DNA of 41,011 bases from Candidatus Iainarchaeum sp. (GCA_016198165.1 JACQJF010000052.1:1-41011); one strand, 5' to 3'; counted from the stretch's first letter, positions 16,458 to 25,250 are shown. Notes: a model not told the origin generated them from the sequence alone. Program-made: numbers and translations.

Positions 16458-18353
16458 TTATTGGCCGTTGAATTGTTCCAGGAAATCCTGCAACTTGACG
16501 TTAAAACTGACCTGGGCGAATCTGTCGCGCACTGCAATCGTCCCATTTTTCTCCTCTTTTTCGCCAAGGGTAAGGATGAATGGCGTTTTTTGGAGTTGTG
16601 CGTTGCGGACCTTGTATGCAACGGTTTCGTTTGACAGGTCAAGTTCCGTCCTGATGCCTGCTTTGGAGAGCTGTGCGTGGATTTTTCTTGCATAATCCGC
16701 GTGCTTTTCGCTCACGGGAAAAAGAACTGCCTGTACGGGGGCAAGCCAAGTGGGGAAGCTTCCGCCGAAGTGCTCCACGAGGATTCCAATGAATCTTTCA
16801 AGCGAGCCATAAATCGCCCTGTGCACGATGACCGGGGTTTCTTTTTTGTCCTCGGAATTGATGAAGTAAATCCCGAATTTTTCGGGCATTGAAAAATCCA
16901 CCTGGATTGTGCCGACCTGCCAGTTCCTCCTCAAAGAATCCGTTATGTGGAAGTCTATTTTGGGGCCGTAGAATGCGCCGTCGCCGCTGTTTACCTTGTA
17001 ATTGATTTTTTTTTCCTTGAGCGCGTCTTCAAGGGCGCGTGTCGCGTTCTCCCAGATTTCCTTTGACCCCATTGCCTTTTCCGGGCGCGTGGACAACTCC
17101 ACTCTGTACTCGAACCCGAATTTGTTGTAGATTGTCGTGGTGAGGTCAATCACGTCGACCAGTTCTTTGCGCAGCTGCCCGTGGCTTGCGAAAATGTGTG
17201 CGTCATCCTGTGTGAATTTCCTGACCCTGAACAGGCCGTTGAGGACTCCTGACAGTTCGTGGCGGTGGACGGTTCCAAACTCCGCAATCCTTAGTGGCAA
17301 TTCCCGGTATGACCTTCTTTTTTCCCCGAAGATGAGTATGTGCCCGGGGCAGTTCATCGGCTTGACCGCAAAGTCTTCCTCGTCTATTTCGACAAAGTAC
17401 ATGTTTTCCTTGTAGTGTTCAAAGTGCCCTGATTGTTCCCACAGTTTTTTCTTCATTATCATGGGCGTGATTACTTCAAGGTAGTTTCTTTTTTCTTGTT
17501 CCCTGCGCAAAAACTCCATTAGCTTGTTGTAAATCACCGTTCCCTTCGGGTGGAAAAATACCGTGCCTGGTGCTTCCTCGTGCATTGAGAACAGGTCAAG
17601 TTCTTTTCCGAGTTTGAGGTGAGAGTTTTCAGCGGCCTTTTTCTGCATCTCCAAATACTCGTCGAGCATTTTTTTTTCAGGGAACGCTATGCCGTAGATT
17701 CTCTGAAGCGACTTGTTTTTCTGGTCCCCCCGCCAGTAGGCCCCGGATGTCTTGAGTATTTTCACTGCCTTTATCTTCCCGGTTTCGCTCACGTGGCCGC
17801 CCTTGCACAGGTCGGCGAATTTTCCAGTGAAGTAAACAGTCAGTGTTTTTCCCGCTCCTGTGAATTCTTCTATTAGCTCTTTTTTGTACGGGTTTTTTTC
17901 AAACAGCCTGATTGCGTCTTTTTTTTCGAGTTTTTTCCCGTGCACTTTTTCCTTGCGCGAGATTATTTCAATCATTTTTTTCTCTATTTTTTCAAGATCC
18001 TCTTTCGTGAACGGGTGTGAAACGTCAAAGTCGAAGTAGAAACCTTCGTCTATTGGTGGCCCGATTGCGGGCAATGCGTCTGGAAATACTTCCTGCACTG
18101 CTTCGTTGAGCACGTGTGCGGCCGTGTGCCAGAGGGCTTTTTTTCCCTCAGCGTCATTCCACGTTAGGATGCGGAAATTTCCGGATTCTTCAAGCGGTGC
18201 GTCAAGCTCGATTGTCCGTTCGCCCAGTTTTACCGCCAGTGCGTCGCGTGCGAGCCGCTCGCCGATGCTTGCTGCAACTTCAAGCCCCGTCGCCCCTTTG
18301 CGGAACTCTTTTTTCTTCCCGTCGGGAAAAACGAGGGTTATCTTATCAAACAT
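16458..18353 (-). CDS. thrS: threonyl-tRNA synthetase (bacterial type, TGS plus HxxxH editing domain)
   Basis: TGS domain MFDKITLVFPDGKKKEF, HTAAH, CKGGHVSETGKIKAVKILKTSGAYWRGD, MNCPGHILIF, class II core; start set to MFDK (track 18383). Confidence 0.95.
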   Translation of the reverse strand: MFDKITLVFPDGKKKEFRKGATGLEVAASIGERLARDALAVKLGERTIELDAPLEESGNFRILTWNDAEGKKALWHTAAHVLNEAVQEVFPDALPAIGPPIDEGFYFDFDVSHPFTKEDLEKIEKKMIEIISRKEKVHGKKLEKKDAIRLFEKNPYKKELIEEFTGAGKTLTVYFTGKFADLCKGGHVSETGKIKAVKILKTSGAYWRGDQKNKSLQRIYGIAFPEKKMLDEYLEMQKKAAENSHLKLGKELDLFSMHEEAPGTVFFHPKGTVIYNKLMEFLRREQEKRNYLEVITPMIMKKKLWEQSGHFEHYKENMYFVEIDEEDFAVKPMNCPGHILIFGEKRRSYRELPLRIAEFGTVHRHELSGVLNGLFRVRKFTQDDAHIFASHGQLRKELVDVIDLTTTIYNKFGFEYRVELSTRPEKAMGSKEIWENATRALEDALKEKKINYKVNSGDGAFYGPKIDFHITDSLRRNWQVGTIQVDFSMPEKFGIYFINSEDKKETPVIVHRAIYGSLERFIGILVEHFGGSFPTWLAPVQAVLFPVSEKHADYARKIHAQLSKAGIRTELDLSNETVAYKVRNAQLQKTPFILTLGEKEEKNGTIAVRDRFAQVSFNVKLQDFLEQFNGQ

Positions 18354-18412
18354 GGGAAATCCACAAAGATTATAACAAACCAAAAAAATAATTCGGCAAA
18401 TTTTTCATGGTT

Positions 18413-18465
18413 CCTTGCAAATGCTTTTGCATTTGCGAGGCCTCGCAAAGCTTCGCTTTGCAAGG
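18413..18465. repeat. tandem double hairpin able to re-pair as a four-way (cruciform) structure
   Basis: CCTTGCAAATGC-TTTT-GCATTTGCGAGG followed by CCTCGCAAAGC-TTC-GCTTTGCAAGG. Confidence 0.75.
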
Positions 18466-18472
18466 TGTTATC

Positions 18473-18517
18473 TGTCAAACCATGCTAATATGCCTAAAAT
18501 ATTTTCATGGTTTGACA
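18473..18517. promoter_or_regulatory. 12-bp inverted repeat TGTCAAACCATG-N21-CATGGTTTGACA upstream of the 18609 ORF promoter
   Basis: Perfect arms (18473-18484 / 18506-18517); GTATAAAAACC TATA-like box follows near 18535. Confidence 0.6.
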
Positions 18518-18608
18518 TATTTTAAGCAAAAAAGCGTATAAAAACCATGCCTTTTTTTCCCTTTTCCAAAGGCAAAGTTAATAACTCGGCTTGAAGTTAT
18601 TTTTTCTT

Positions 18609-19259
18609 ATGCGCTGGAGAGCACACCCTGTTTTTGCATCGCGTTTACCCCACTTAAAGCCATTCTCTAAAATAGGAAATCATCGTGTTTGGCGCGTGGA
18701 AGATATAGGGCAGCAACTTAGCAAGCTTTTGGAAACGGAGAAAATAACCCCTGAGCAGGCAAGCAGGGTATTCACTTATGTTATAAACACTGCCAATGAC
18801 CCTTCAAAGCCTCTGCCCAAAGGAACTATTGAGTTAAGGCGTAAATACCCTTTTCTTCAGCCCCACCAGCCGGAAAACGTGGTCAGAGTGGAACGCGGGG
18901 TTTTTTCACGGATTCCTGCCCGCAGGGAAAGGGCTTTTAGGCGTTACAGGATTTACGCCAATGCAGGAAAATACATAAGTAAACATTTTGGCCAAGTGCT
19001 CAATCCAGTTCAAAGACGCGAGCTTAAAGATATCTTCATGGGTTGGTTCAGGCTGCGTTTTTCCAACACAGGCAGAATCCCTGATGCGGCAACTTCAGAA
19101 GAGTTTCTTGGGCATTTTGCGGATTTTTTGCAAAGACAGCGTAAAGTGGGAAACCGGGCTGATTTTCAAGCCAGCGTGAATTTCGCCGTAACCATGTTTG
19201 AGCGCGCACTAACAAGCAGGGCTCGCAGACCCCCATCGAGAAAGCCTCCTGTTCGTTAA
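18609..19259 (+). CDS. hypothetical basic protein (orphan)
   Basis: MRWRAHPVFASRLPHLKPF... 216 aa, R-rich; track starts at TTG 18591. Confidence 0.65.
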   Translation: MRWRAHPVFASRLPHLKPFSKIGNHRVWRVEDIGQQLSKLLETEKITPEQASRVFTYVINTANDPSKPLPKGTIELRRKYPFLQPHQPENVVRVERGVFSRIPARRERAFRRYRIYANAGKYISKHFGQVLNPVQRRELKDIFMGWFRLRFSNTGRIPDAATSEEFLGHFADFLQRQRKVGNRADFQASVNFAVTMFERALTSRARRPPSRKPPVR

Positions 19260-19295
19260 AAACTCTTTTACCATTTTTCCATCCCTCATTTTTTC

Positions 19296-20543
19296 ATGCA
19301 AAAGATTTCACCACAGCTTTGCGTGCGCTGCAAGGGCCGCCTCTGGTGCGGCCTGTCGGCATGCCCCATTATGGAAAAATTCGAGTCACAGAAACAGTCG
19401 CTTGCACTGGTCAAGGGCACGAGGTTTGAGGGTTCGAACCCGCCTGGTTTTCTCGTCACGCACAAAAATTACCCCAACATCCAGGCAGGCCCTGTATCAC
19501 TGCCTGGGGTGGAAAAGGACTCGTCTTTTTTCGATGACCCCACAAAATGGTTCGGCATGTCAGCGCGCGAAATCATTTCCATGCGCGCACGCTTGTTGTC
19601 TTCAAGTGTGCCTGTCAAGGCAAGTGATGCATCCAACCCAAAGCGCGGGCTTTTGGAAATGCAGGAAGTCGTGCTTTCAAGAACCCCCGTGTCTGCAGAG
19701 TTTGAGTTGAAAGAAAAGCCAAAACATGTCCTGTCTTTTAGTGACACTGTTGCCCCGGTTGGCGCGCGTGCGCGCCTTGAAAAAATGTCCCTTTCAGGCT
19801 CGCCGAGGCTCCCGAAGAAGGCGGAGTATTTCTGGAGTGACTCCGACGCAAAAGCCATTGAAGCCCTGGAAGGCCTGTTCCAATCTGGCATGCCCGTGCA
19901 TTACCTGTACAAGGCGCTCAGTTCCGGCGCATTCGGGGTTAAAAAAAACCGCAAGCTTGTCCCAACGCGCTGGTCAATTACGAGCGTGGATTCCCGGTTG
20001 TCAGGGTTTTTAGTGGACAAAAAAATCAAGTCATTTAGGGAACTTGGGCCAGTAGAAGTTTACGCAGAATCTTTTTTGGGAAACCATTTTTTTGTCGTGC
20101 TTGTCCCGCGTGAGTGGGGTTTTGAAATGCTTGAATCCTGGCTTCCTGGCGCAGGCTGGGCGGCTTTTGCTGAAAAAAAAGAATTCCATGTCCTGTGCGA
20201 CCACGAGGGTTATGACGGGCGCAGGGATTACGCGTCAAACATTACCGGGGCCTATTACGCCGCGCGCCTGCCGGTTGCAGAGCATCTCGTGCGCAAAAAG
20301 CGCCAGGCATCGGTTTTCGTTTTCCGTGAAATAGATGAAACATACAACATCGGCCTTGGGGTGTGGGTCATCCGCGAGACAATGAAAAAGGCGCTTGAAA
20401 AAAAGCCACAGGTTTTTTCTTCGCTGAATGAGGCTTTTTCTTTTGTCTCCCCGCGTTTGCAGGTGCCTTTTGCTTTGTATGAGAAAACGAGCAGTCTCAT
20501 GGGGCGCGTGAGGTTCCAGTCCAGACTATCGGATTTTTCTTGA
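19296..20543 (+). CDS. nreA: DNA repair protein NreA
   Basis: N-terminal CVRCKGRLWCGLSACP zinc-binding-like motif, Nre-family core, C-terminal QSRLSDFS resembling a PCNA-interacting peptide. Confidence 0.88.
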   Translation: MQKISPQLCVRCKGRLWCGLSACPIMEKFESQKQSLALVKGTRFEGSNPPGFLVTHKNYPNIQAGPVSLPGVEKDSSFFDDPTKWFGMSAREIISMRARLLSSSVPVKASDASNPKRGLLEMQEVVLSRTPVSAEFELKEKPKHVLSFSDTVAPVGARARLEKMSLSGSPRLPKKAEYFWSDSDAKAIEALEGLFQSGMPVHYLYKALSSGAFGVKKNRKLVPTRWSITSVDSRLSGFLVDKKIKSFRELGPVEVYAESFLGNHFFVVLVPREWGFEMLESWLPGAGWAAFAEKKEFHVLCDHEGYDGRRDYASNITGAYYAARLPVAEHLVRKKRQASVFVFREIDETYNIGLGVWVIRETMKKALEKKPQVFSSLNEAFSFVSPRLQVPFALYEKTSSLMGRVRFQSRLSDFS

Positions 20544-20557
20544 ACGCGGGGCAAAAT

Positions 20558-21532
20558 TTATTCGTGCTGTTTTTTGTGCTTTGCAAACTGTGCAAGCATT
20601 GCCTCAAGCTGTATTCTTTCGCTTGCGCCCTCTACAAGCCTGAAATCGTATTCGCCGATGATGTCTGCAAGGTCTGCCTTGAGTTTGAGCGGGATTACGG
20701 TGTCATCTGAGTTCATCATTTCCCTGTAGAGCTGCCCGATTACGTCTTCCCCGCTCATGCCGTAAGCGTAGAGCAAATAATCGAGTTTGTCGCGTGCTTC
20801 GAGGAATTTTCCCGAAAGCGCAAGCGTAATCATTTCCTTTATTTCCGCGGGGTTTGCGCGGCTTGAAATGGAAAAAACTTCCTTGTCCGAGATTTTTTTG
20901 TCCGCGCTTGAGGCCGCCTGGAGGACGTTGATTGCTTTTCTCATGTCTCCTTCCGAGACGTAGACAATTGCGTCAAGCGCGCTTTTTTCAAGCTCCACTT
21001 TTTCGCTTTCCGCCACTTCCAAGATTTTTTTTTCAACGTCTTTTGAAGGCAGGCTCTTGAAGCGGAAAACGACACAGCGTGACTGTATGGGTTCAATTAG
21101 CTTTGATGAAAAATTGCATGACAAAATGAAGCGGCATGTTTTCGAGTATTTTTCCATGGTTCTCCTGAGTGCCTGCTGTGCGTCCTGCGTCAAGGCGTCC
21201 GACTCGTCGAGGAAAATTATCTTGAAGGAAGAGTCGAATGCAAGCGTGCGCGCGAAGTCCTTGATTGTCCCGCGAACGACATCGATGCCTCTTGCATCAC
21301 TCGCATTCAACTCTAAAAAATTCTGTTCAAAGCTTTTTGGGAACAGTTCTTTTGCCAGGGCGATTGCCGCTGAGGTTTTCCCTATTCCTGCGCGGCCTGC
21401 AAAGAGCATGTTCGGAACCGACCGGTTTTTTGCGTATTCCTCGAGTTTTTTCGTTATTTCCCCGTGGCCAACCACTTCTTTGAGTGTTTTTGGCCTGTAT
21501 TTTTCAATCCATGGAAGCCCTTCGTTCATCAA
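20558..21532 (-). CDS. rfcS: replication factor C small subunit (clamp loader)
   Basis: PWIEKYRPKTLKEVVGH, GRAGIGKTSAA, FLDESDALTQDAQQALRRTMEKYS, SRC motif; no intein seen. Confidence 0.95.
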   Translation of the reverse strand: MMNEGLPWIEKYRPKTLKEVVGHGEITKKLEEYAKNRSVPNMLFAGRAGIGKTSAAIALAKELFPKSFEQNFLELNASDARGIDVVRGTIKDFARTLAFDSSFKIIFLDESDALTQDAQQALRRTMEKYSKTCRFILSCNFSSKLIEPIQSRCVVFRFKSLPSKDVEKKILEVAESEKVELEKSALDAIVYVSEGDMRKAINVLQAASSADKKISDKEVFSISSRANPAEIKEMITLALSGKFLEARDKLDYLLYAYGMSGEDVIGQLYREMMNSDDTVIPLKLKADLADIIGEYDFRLVEGASERIQLEAMLAQFAKHKKQHE

Positions 21533-21670
21533 AAAAACCTTTTTTTTCTTTGAAATCTTTGAAATATTTTCTTCCCGTGAAGGTGTTTTAAAAGCATAAG
21601 GGGGCCTCTTTCTTGTAGCTTTTAATTATTAATGTTACAAAAAGTAGTGTGTTTTCATGTTAACCCAAAA

Positions 21671-21732
21671 TATTACCGTCCCTTCGCAGGAAGGGGCACA
21701 TATGCGGCGTAAACCTGCGCACAGGTTTTTTT
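21671..21732 (+). repeat. double-hairpin dispersed element, copy D, forming the 5' leader of the 21734 gene
   Basis: TATTACCG-TCCCTTCGCAGGAAGGGG-CACATATGCGGCGT-AAACCTG[CGCA]CAGGTTTTTTT-C-ATG; TATA-like TTTTAATTATT near 21620. Confidence 0.65.
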
Positions 21733-21733
21733 C

Positions 21734-22306
21734 ATGAACCGGGATAACGCGTTAAAGATTGGCTTTGTTTTCATTGTCAGTTACGTTTTTTTGTTCGTGC
21801 TTTCATCGCTTAGCGACCTGACCGGTTTTCGGAAATGGGGTTTGACAACGGATATTTTCCGCCTTGACTACATGTATGCCCTCCTGCCTGTCGCAGGCTT
21901 TTTCTTCATGTTTTTCCTTGTTGACTGGATTGAGTCTTTTTTTGAAACAAGGTTCACGCGCACGCCGTGGTTTGGGGTGTTTGTCCTCGTGATGGGCATT
22001 GTGGCTTTCTACATTGCGTCTTTCTGGTTTTTCTGCAACGTTTTCGGGTTTTCGACAAATGAGGCGTGCGGTCAGCAGGGTGCAAAGAACACTCTTGAGT
22101 ACCTGTCTGCAAATGCTGATACCAGAAACGTAATCATCGGCTTTTTGTCAGGCTTGCCGGGGGTAGGGCCTTTTTTCGGGTCTTTTCTGGGCACGAATTT
22201 TTTCAGGCTTTTTCTGGAGAGCGCCTTTGTTCTTTTCCTGCTTTCGGCAGTTTTCGGCTGGGCGGCAAGACTTATTTACTTTAAGCTTGAAGGGGCAAAG
22301 GCTTAA
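21734..22306 (+). CDS. hypothetical polytopic membrane protein
   Basis: 190 aa, several TM helices. Confidence 0.75.
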   Translation: MNRDNALKIGFVFIVSYVFLFVLSSLSDLTGFRKWGLTTDIFRLDYMYALLPVAGFFFMFFLVDWIESFFETRFTRTPWFGVFVLVMGIVAFYIASFWFFCNVFGFSTNEACGQQGAKNTLEYLSANADTRNVIIGFLSGLPGVGPFFGSFLGTNFFRLFLESAFVLFLLSAVFGWAARLIYFKLEGAKA

Positions 22307-22320
22307 ACCACTCCCCGTTA

Positions 22321-23112
22321 TTGCGGGGGTTTTTTAAAAGTTTTCGAGGAATTGTTTTTTTTGGGGTTAAGGGGGTGTCGTTTATTTTCAGGACTGCGTT
22401 GAAGCTTTATTTTTCAAACATTTCAAGCGTGCTTGGGTTTGGGCTTCTCCTGGTTTTCGTGCTTTTTTTTCTCGGCATGCAGGGGGTTTTTACTTCAAGC
22501 GGCTCGATTTTTTTCACTTATGCTGTCCCGGCTGCCGGGTATCTCGAATCCCTGATTTTTGGCCTCGTGTTTCTTGGGTTTATTTTCGCATACTCGGTTT
22601 TCACAATCACGGTTGTGTTTGCGGTGCGCTCACAGCTGAGCCGGGTAAAACTCCACTATTATTTTTCCGAGAAAATAAGGCGGTTTGCAGTCAAGTATTT
22701 CGTTTTTCTGGCCTTGTTTTCGCTTGCATCATTTTTCCTTTCCGTTCTTTTGGGGTTTGCAGGGTTCAAGGCACTGGGTTTTCTTCTTTCAGCCGCCGTA
22801 GTGTTCTTCCTCATGTTTTTGCCCCAGGCGATAGTTGTTGACGAGGAAAGCATGCAGTCATCACTGCAGAACGCATTTGAGTTTTCATTGAAGCACAAAA
22901 AAACGACGTTCCTGGTTTTTTTGTCAGCCCTGTTGGCTGTTTTTGCCCTCTCGGTTTTGGAGTTTGCCCTCAACGTGTTTTTGCTTCCGGGTGAGTTTTT
23001 GTCGCTTCTTGTGGTTTCATTTTTTCTTGTCCCGTTTATCGAGGTTGTCAAGACTATTTACTACATGGAAAAAATGGGCCTCGTGAAAAACGTTTCACTG
23101 AAACTGCAGTGA
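22321..23112 (+). CDS. hypothetical polytopic membrane protein
   Basis: 263 aa, about 6 TM helices; start codon uncertain (TTG 22321 or a downstream GTG). Confidence 0.7.
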   Translation: MRGFFKSFRGIVFFGVKGVSFIFRTALKLYFSNISSVLGFGLLLVFVLFFLGMQGVFTSSGSIFFTYAVPAAGYLESLIFGLVFLGFIFAYSVFTITVVFAVRSQLSRVKLHYYFSEKIRRFAVKYFVFLALFSLASFFLSVLLGFAGFKALGFLLSAAVVFFLMFLPQAIVVDEESMQSSLQNAFEFSLKHKKTTFLVFLSALLAVFALSVLEFALNVFLLPGEFLSLLVVSFFLVPFIEVVKTIYYMEKMGLVKNVSLKLQ

Positions 23113-23118
23113 GTTTTG

Positions 23119-24630
23119 TCACTCTCTTTTTTCAATGGTGCAGGCAAGCGCGTTTTTTGAGAACAATGACTCCATTTCGTCCGCGTCCATGGCGTGAAAG
23201 TTTTTCTGCAGGCCATTTTTGAGCAGCCCCATGTTTTCCTCAATCCCTGTTTGCCAGTCGCTTTCAATGAAAATTCCTGTGCCGCTTTTAAGCGCTTTTT
23301 TCGCCTCCGCGGAAATAACTGAAATTTTTTCCGCGAAATTTTCCGGTTTTTGGGCCCTCACAATTATCGCGTTGTCGCATTCGGGTGTTGAAATTCTTTT
23401 TTCTTTCTCCGAGAATGCCTCCTGCAGGGCTTTGAGCGCCGCCAGCATATCTTCTTTCGGGCTCCCTGCTTTTTTGTCGAAAAACTTTTCCTGGAAAAGC
23501 TCTGCTGCCATGCCAAGCGTGCTGGTGCTACCGTGGATTTGCTCCGTGAACAGGAATTTTTTCTGCTTTTGGCAGTTGAGGAAAATCATGGAGTGTGTTT
23601 TCTCGAAAAGTTTAAGCTTGTACCTTGAATCGATTGCCGCTGCCAGGGCAAAATGCCTGCTTTTTCCTGCCTGGAACGCTTTTGCGAAATGTTTTGCGAA
23701 CTCGACTGCTTTTTCTTTTTGCCTTTGCGGCATTTCCGTTTCCTCGCCGGGGGACATGTTGAGCGTGACTGCCGGAGTGAAATGACCGGTGTTATGCATG
23801 TACGACTGGTTGAGCTGTTCAAGCGCGAACACTGCGGTTGCTTTTGTTTCAGCCGCGCTTTTTTTTTCAAGTGGTTTTGCAAAAAACTCGTTTAATCCCC
23901 TGAGGGCCGGTTGGATTGTAGTATTTTTTGCCTGTGTGAAAAAAATTCCCTGCAGTTCGAGGAAAGAGAAAGGATGGTTTTTTTGCGCGCAGGGAAGCAA
24001 GAAGGACGCGGCGAAAGGTTTTGTCGAGTAATCGTGGATGCCGTGGAGAAATATTTTCTGCTTGAAGTGAAGCTCTTTTGCTTTTTGTGGCACTGCCGCA
24101 AGCCAGTTGTACTGCCTTGAAATCTCGTTTTCGGGCACTGCTTCTTTTGCAGTAATTTTTTTTTCGGCGTCAAAAACGGGGAGCCCGAGCCTTGAGTACC
24201 GGTAGTATGTTTTTGTCTGCCCGAATTCAAGTAGTTTTTCTGCAGCCATGTCCCGTATAAGTGAAGTGGTGAAATATCGTGTTCCGAGCGTTTTGAGTTT
24301 TTCCTCGACTTCGGAGCTTATTTTTTCCGCCAGCTGCCTATTGAGCCGTGTTTCATTCACAAGCGACTTGGTTATGTTTCCCCTGTTGAATGGCTCAAGC
24401 TTTTCTTTTGAAGTGAAAACCCTCATTTTGCGGAACGAATAGAAGACTTTTGCCGCGTCAGGGTTTATTTTTTTCAGCTGTTCGAAAGCGTTTTTGAGGG
24501 TCTGTTTTTTGTCAAGCTCCAGGCCCTTTAGCTGCTGGATTATCTTGAGTATTTCCCATTTCGTGGCTCCGGCTTCCTGGAACTCTTTTGCGATTTTTTC
24601 AATGAACGGGTTGACAAGTTTTTCAGGCAT
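23119..24630 (-). CDS. ATP-cone protein resembling the N-terminal part of an anaerobic ribonucleotide reductase (NrdD-like, apparently non-catalytic)
   Basis: ATP-cone FTSKEKLEPFNRGNITKSLVNET...LIRDMAAEKLLEFGQTKTYYRYSRLGLPVFD; no recognisable glycyl-radical RVxGY-type C-terminus. Confidence 0.65.
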   Translation of the reverse strand: MPEKLVNPFIEKIAKEFQEAGATKWEILKIIQQLKGLELDKKQTLKNAFEQLKKINPDAAKVFYSFRKMRVFTSKEKLEPFNRGNITKSLVNETRLNRQLAEKISSEVEEKLKTLGTRYFTTSLIRDMAAEKLLEFGQTKTYYRYSRLGLPVFDAEKKITAKEAVPENEISRQYNWLAAVPQKAKELHFKQKIFLHGIHDYSTKPFAASFLLPCAQKNHPFSFLELQGIFFTQAKNTTIQPALRGLNEFFAKPLEKKSAAETKATAVFALEQLNQSYMHNTGHFTPAVTLNMSPGEETEMPQRQKEKAVEFAKHFAKAFQAGKSRHFALAAAIDSRYKLKLFEKTHSMIFLNCQKQKKFLFTEQIHGSTSTLGMAAELFQEKFFDKKAGSPKEDMLAALKALQEAFSEKEKRISTPECDNAIIVRAQKPENFAEKISVISAEAKKALKSGTGIFIESDWQTGIEENMGLLKNGLQKNFHAMDADEMESLFSKNALACTIEKRE

Positions 24631-24684
24631 CCATTGATTTGTTGGAAAACTTAATTAAAAACATGACACGCAAAAAACCCGCTT

Positions 24685-24698
24685 AAGTTTGCAAACTT
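24685..24698. promoter_or_regulatory. palindrome AAGTTTGCAAACTT next to a TATA-like sequence upstream of the Lrp gene
   Basis: 14-bp perfect palindrome followed by TTTATTAATT. Confidence 0.5.
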
Positions 24699-24756
24699 TT
24701 TATTAATTGTTTGTTCAATTAGTTAATCATTTGGTTTTTGTGGGGGGGATTTTTTT

Positions 24757-25233
24757 TTGCCTGTGTCTGAGCTTGACAAGATTGACCTGCGTATTCTTCA
24801 GAGCCTTCTTTATGACGGCAGGATTTCTTTCAGTGCCATTGCAAAGGAGGTCGGCCTGACTGACGTTGCTATCAAGAAGCGTTTTGAACGCCTCAAGCGC
24901 AAGGGCGTTATAGCGTCAATTTCGGCAAACCTTGACCTCAAGACGCTTGGGTATGAGAACCCTATTTTTGTCCAGATTCGTTCAGAGATTTCAAAAAACA
25001 AGAATCTGGTCAAGAGGCTTCGGGAGTTTGACTCGATTGTGGAGCTTTACCAGGTTCTTGGGGAATACAACCTGCTTGCAAAACTCGTGGTCCCAAACCT
25101 TGAAATGGCTGAAAAATTCATCGAGTCGCTTGGAACACTTGACGGCGTTTTGGACATAAAGGCATCGGTAATCCTTTCTGAACTGAAAAAAACCAATTCC
25201 CTGCCGATTTTTTCGCTCCAAAAAAAACTCTGA
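24757..25233 (+). CDS. Lrp/AsnC-family transcriptional regulator
   Basis: LDKIDLRILQSLLYDGRISFSAIAKEVGLTDVAIKKRFERLKRKGVI HTH plus RAM-like C-terminal domain; TTG start. Confidence 0.92.
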   Translation: MPVSELDKIDLRILQSLLYDGRISFSAIAKEVGLTDVAIKKRFERLKRKGVIASISANLDLKTLGYENPIFVQIRSEISKNKNLVKRLREFDSIVELYQVLGEYNLLAKLVVPNLEMAEKFIESLGTLDGVLDIKASVILSELKKTNSLPIFSLQKKL

Positions 25234-25250
25234 AAAACCCCACAAGCCTA

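Noticed and set aside
19048-19236. Minus-strand 62-aa ORF
   Set aside because: Antisense to the plausible 18609..19259 ORF with no supporting signals.
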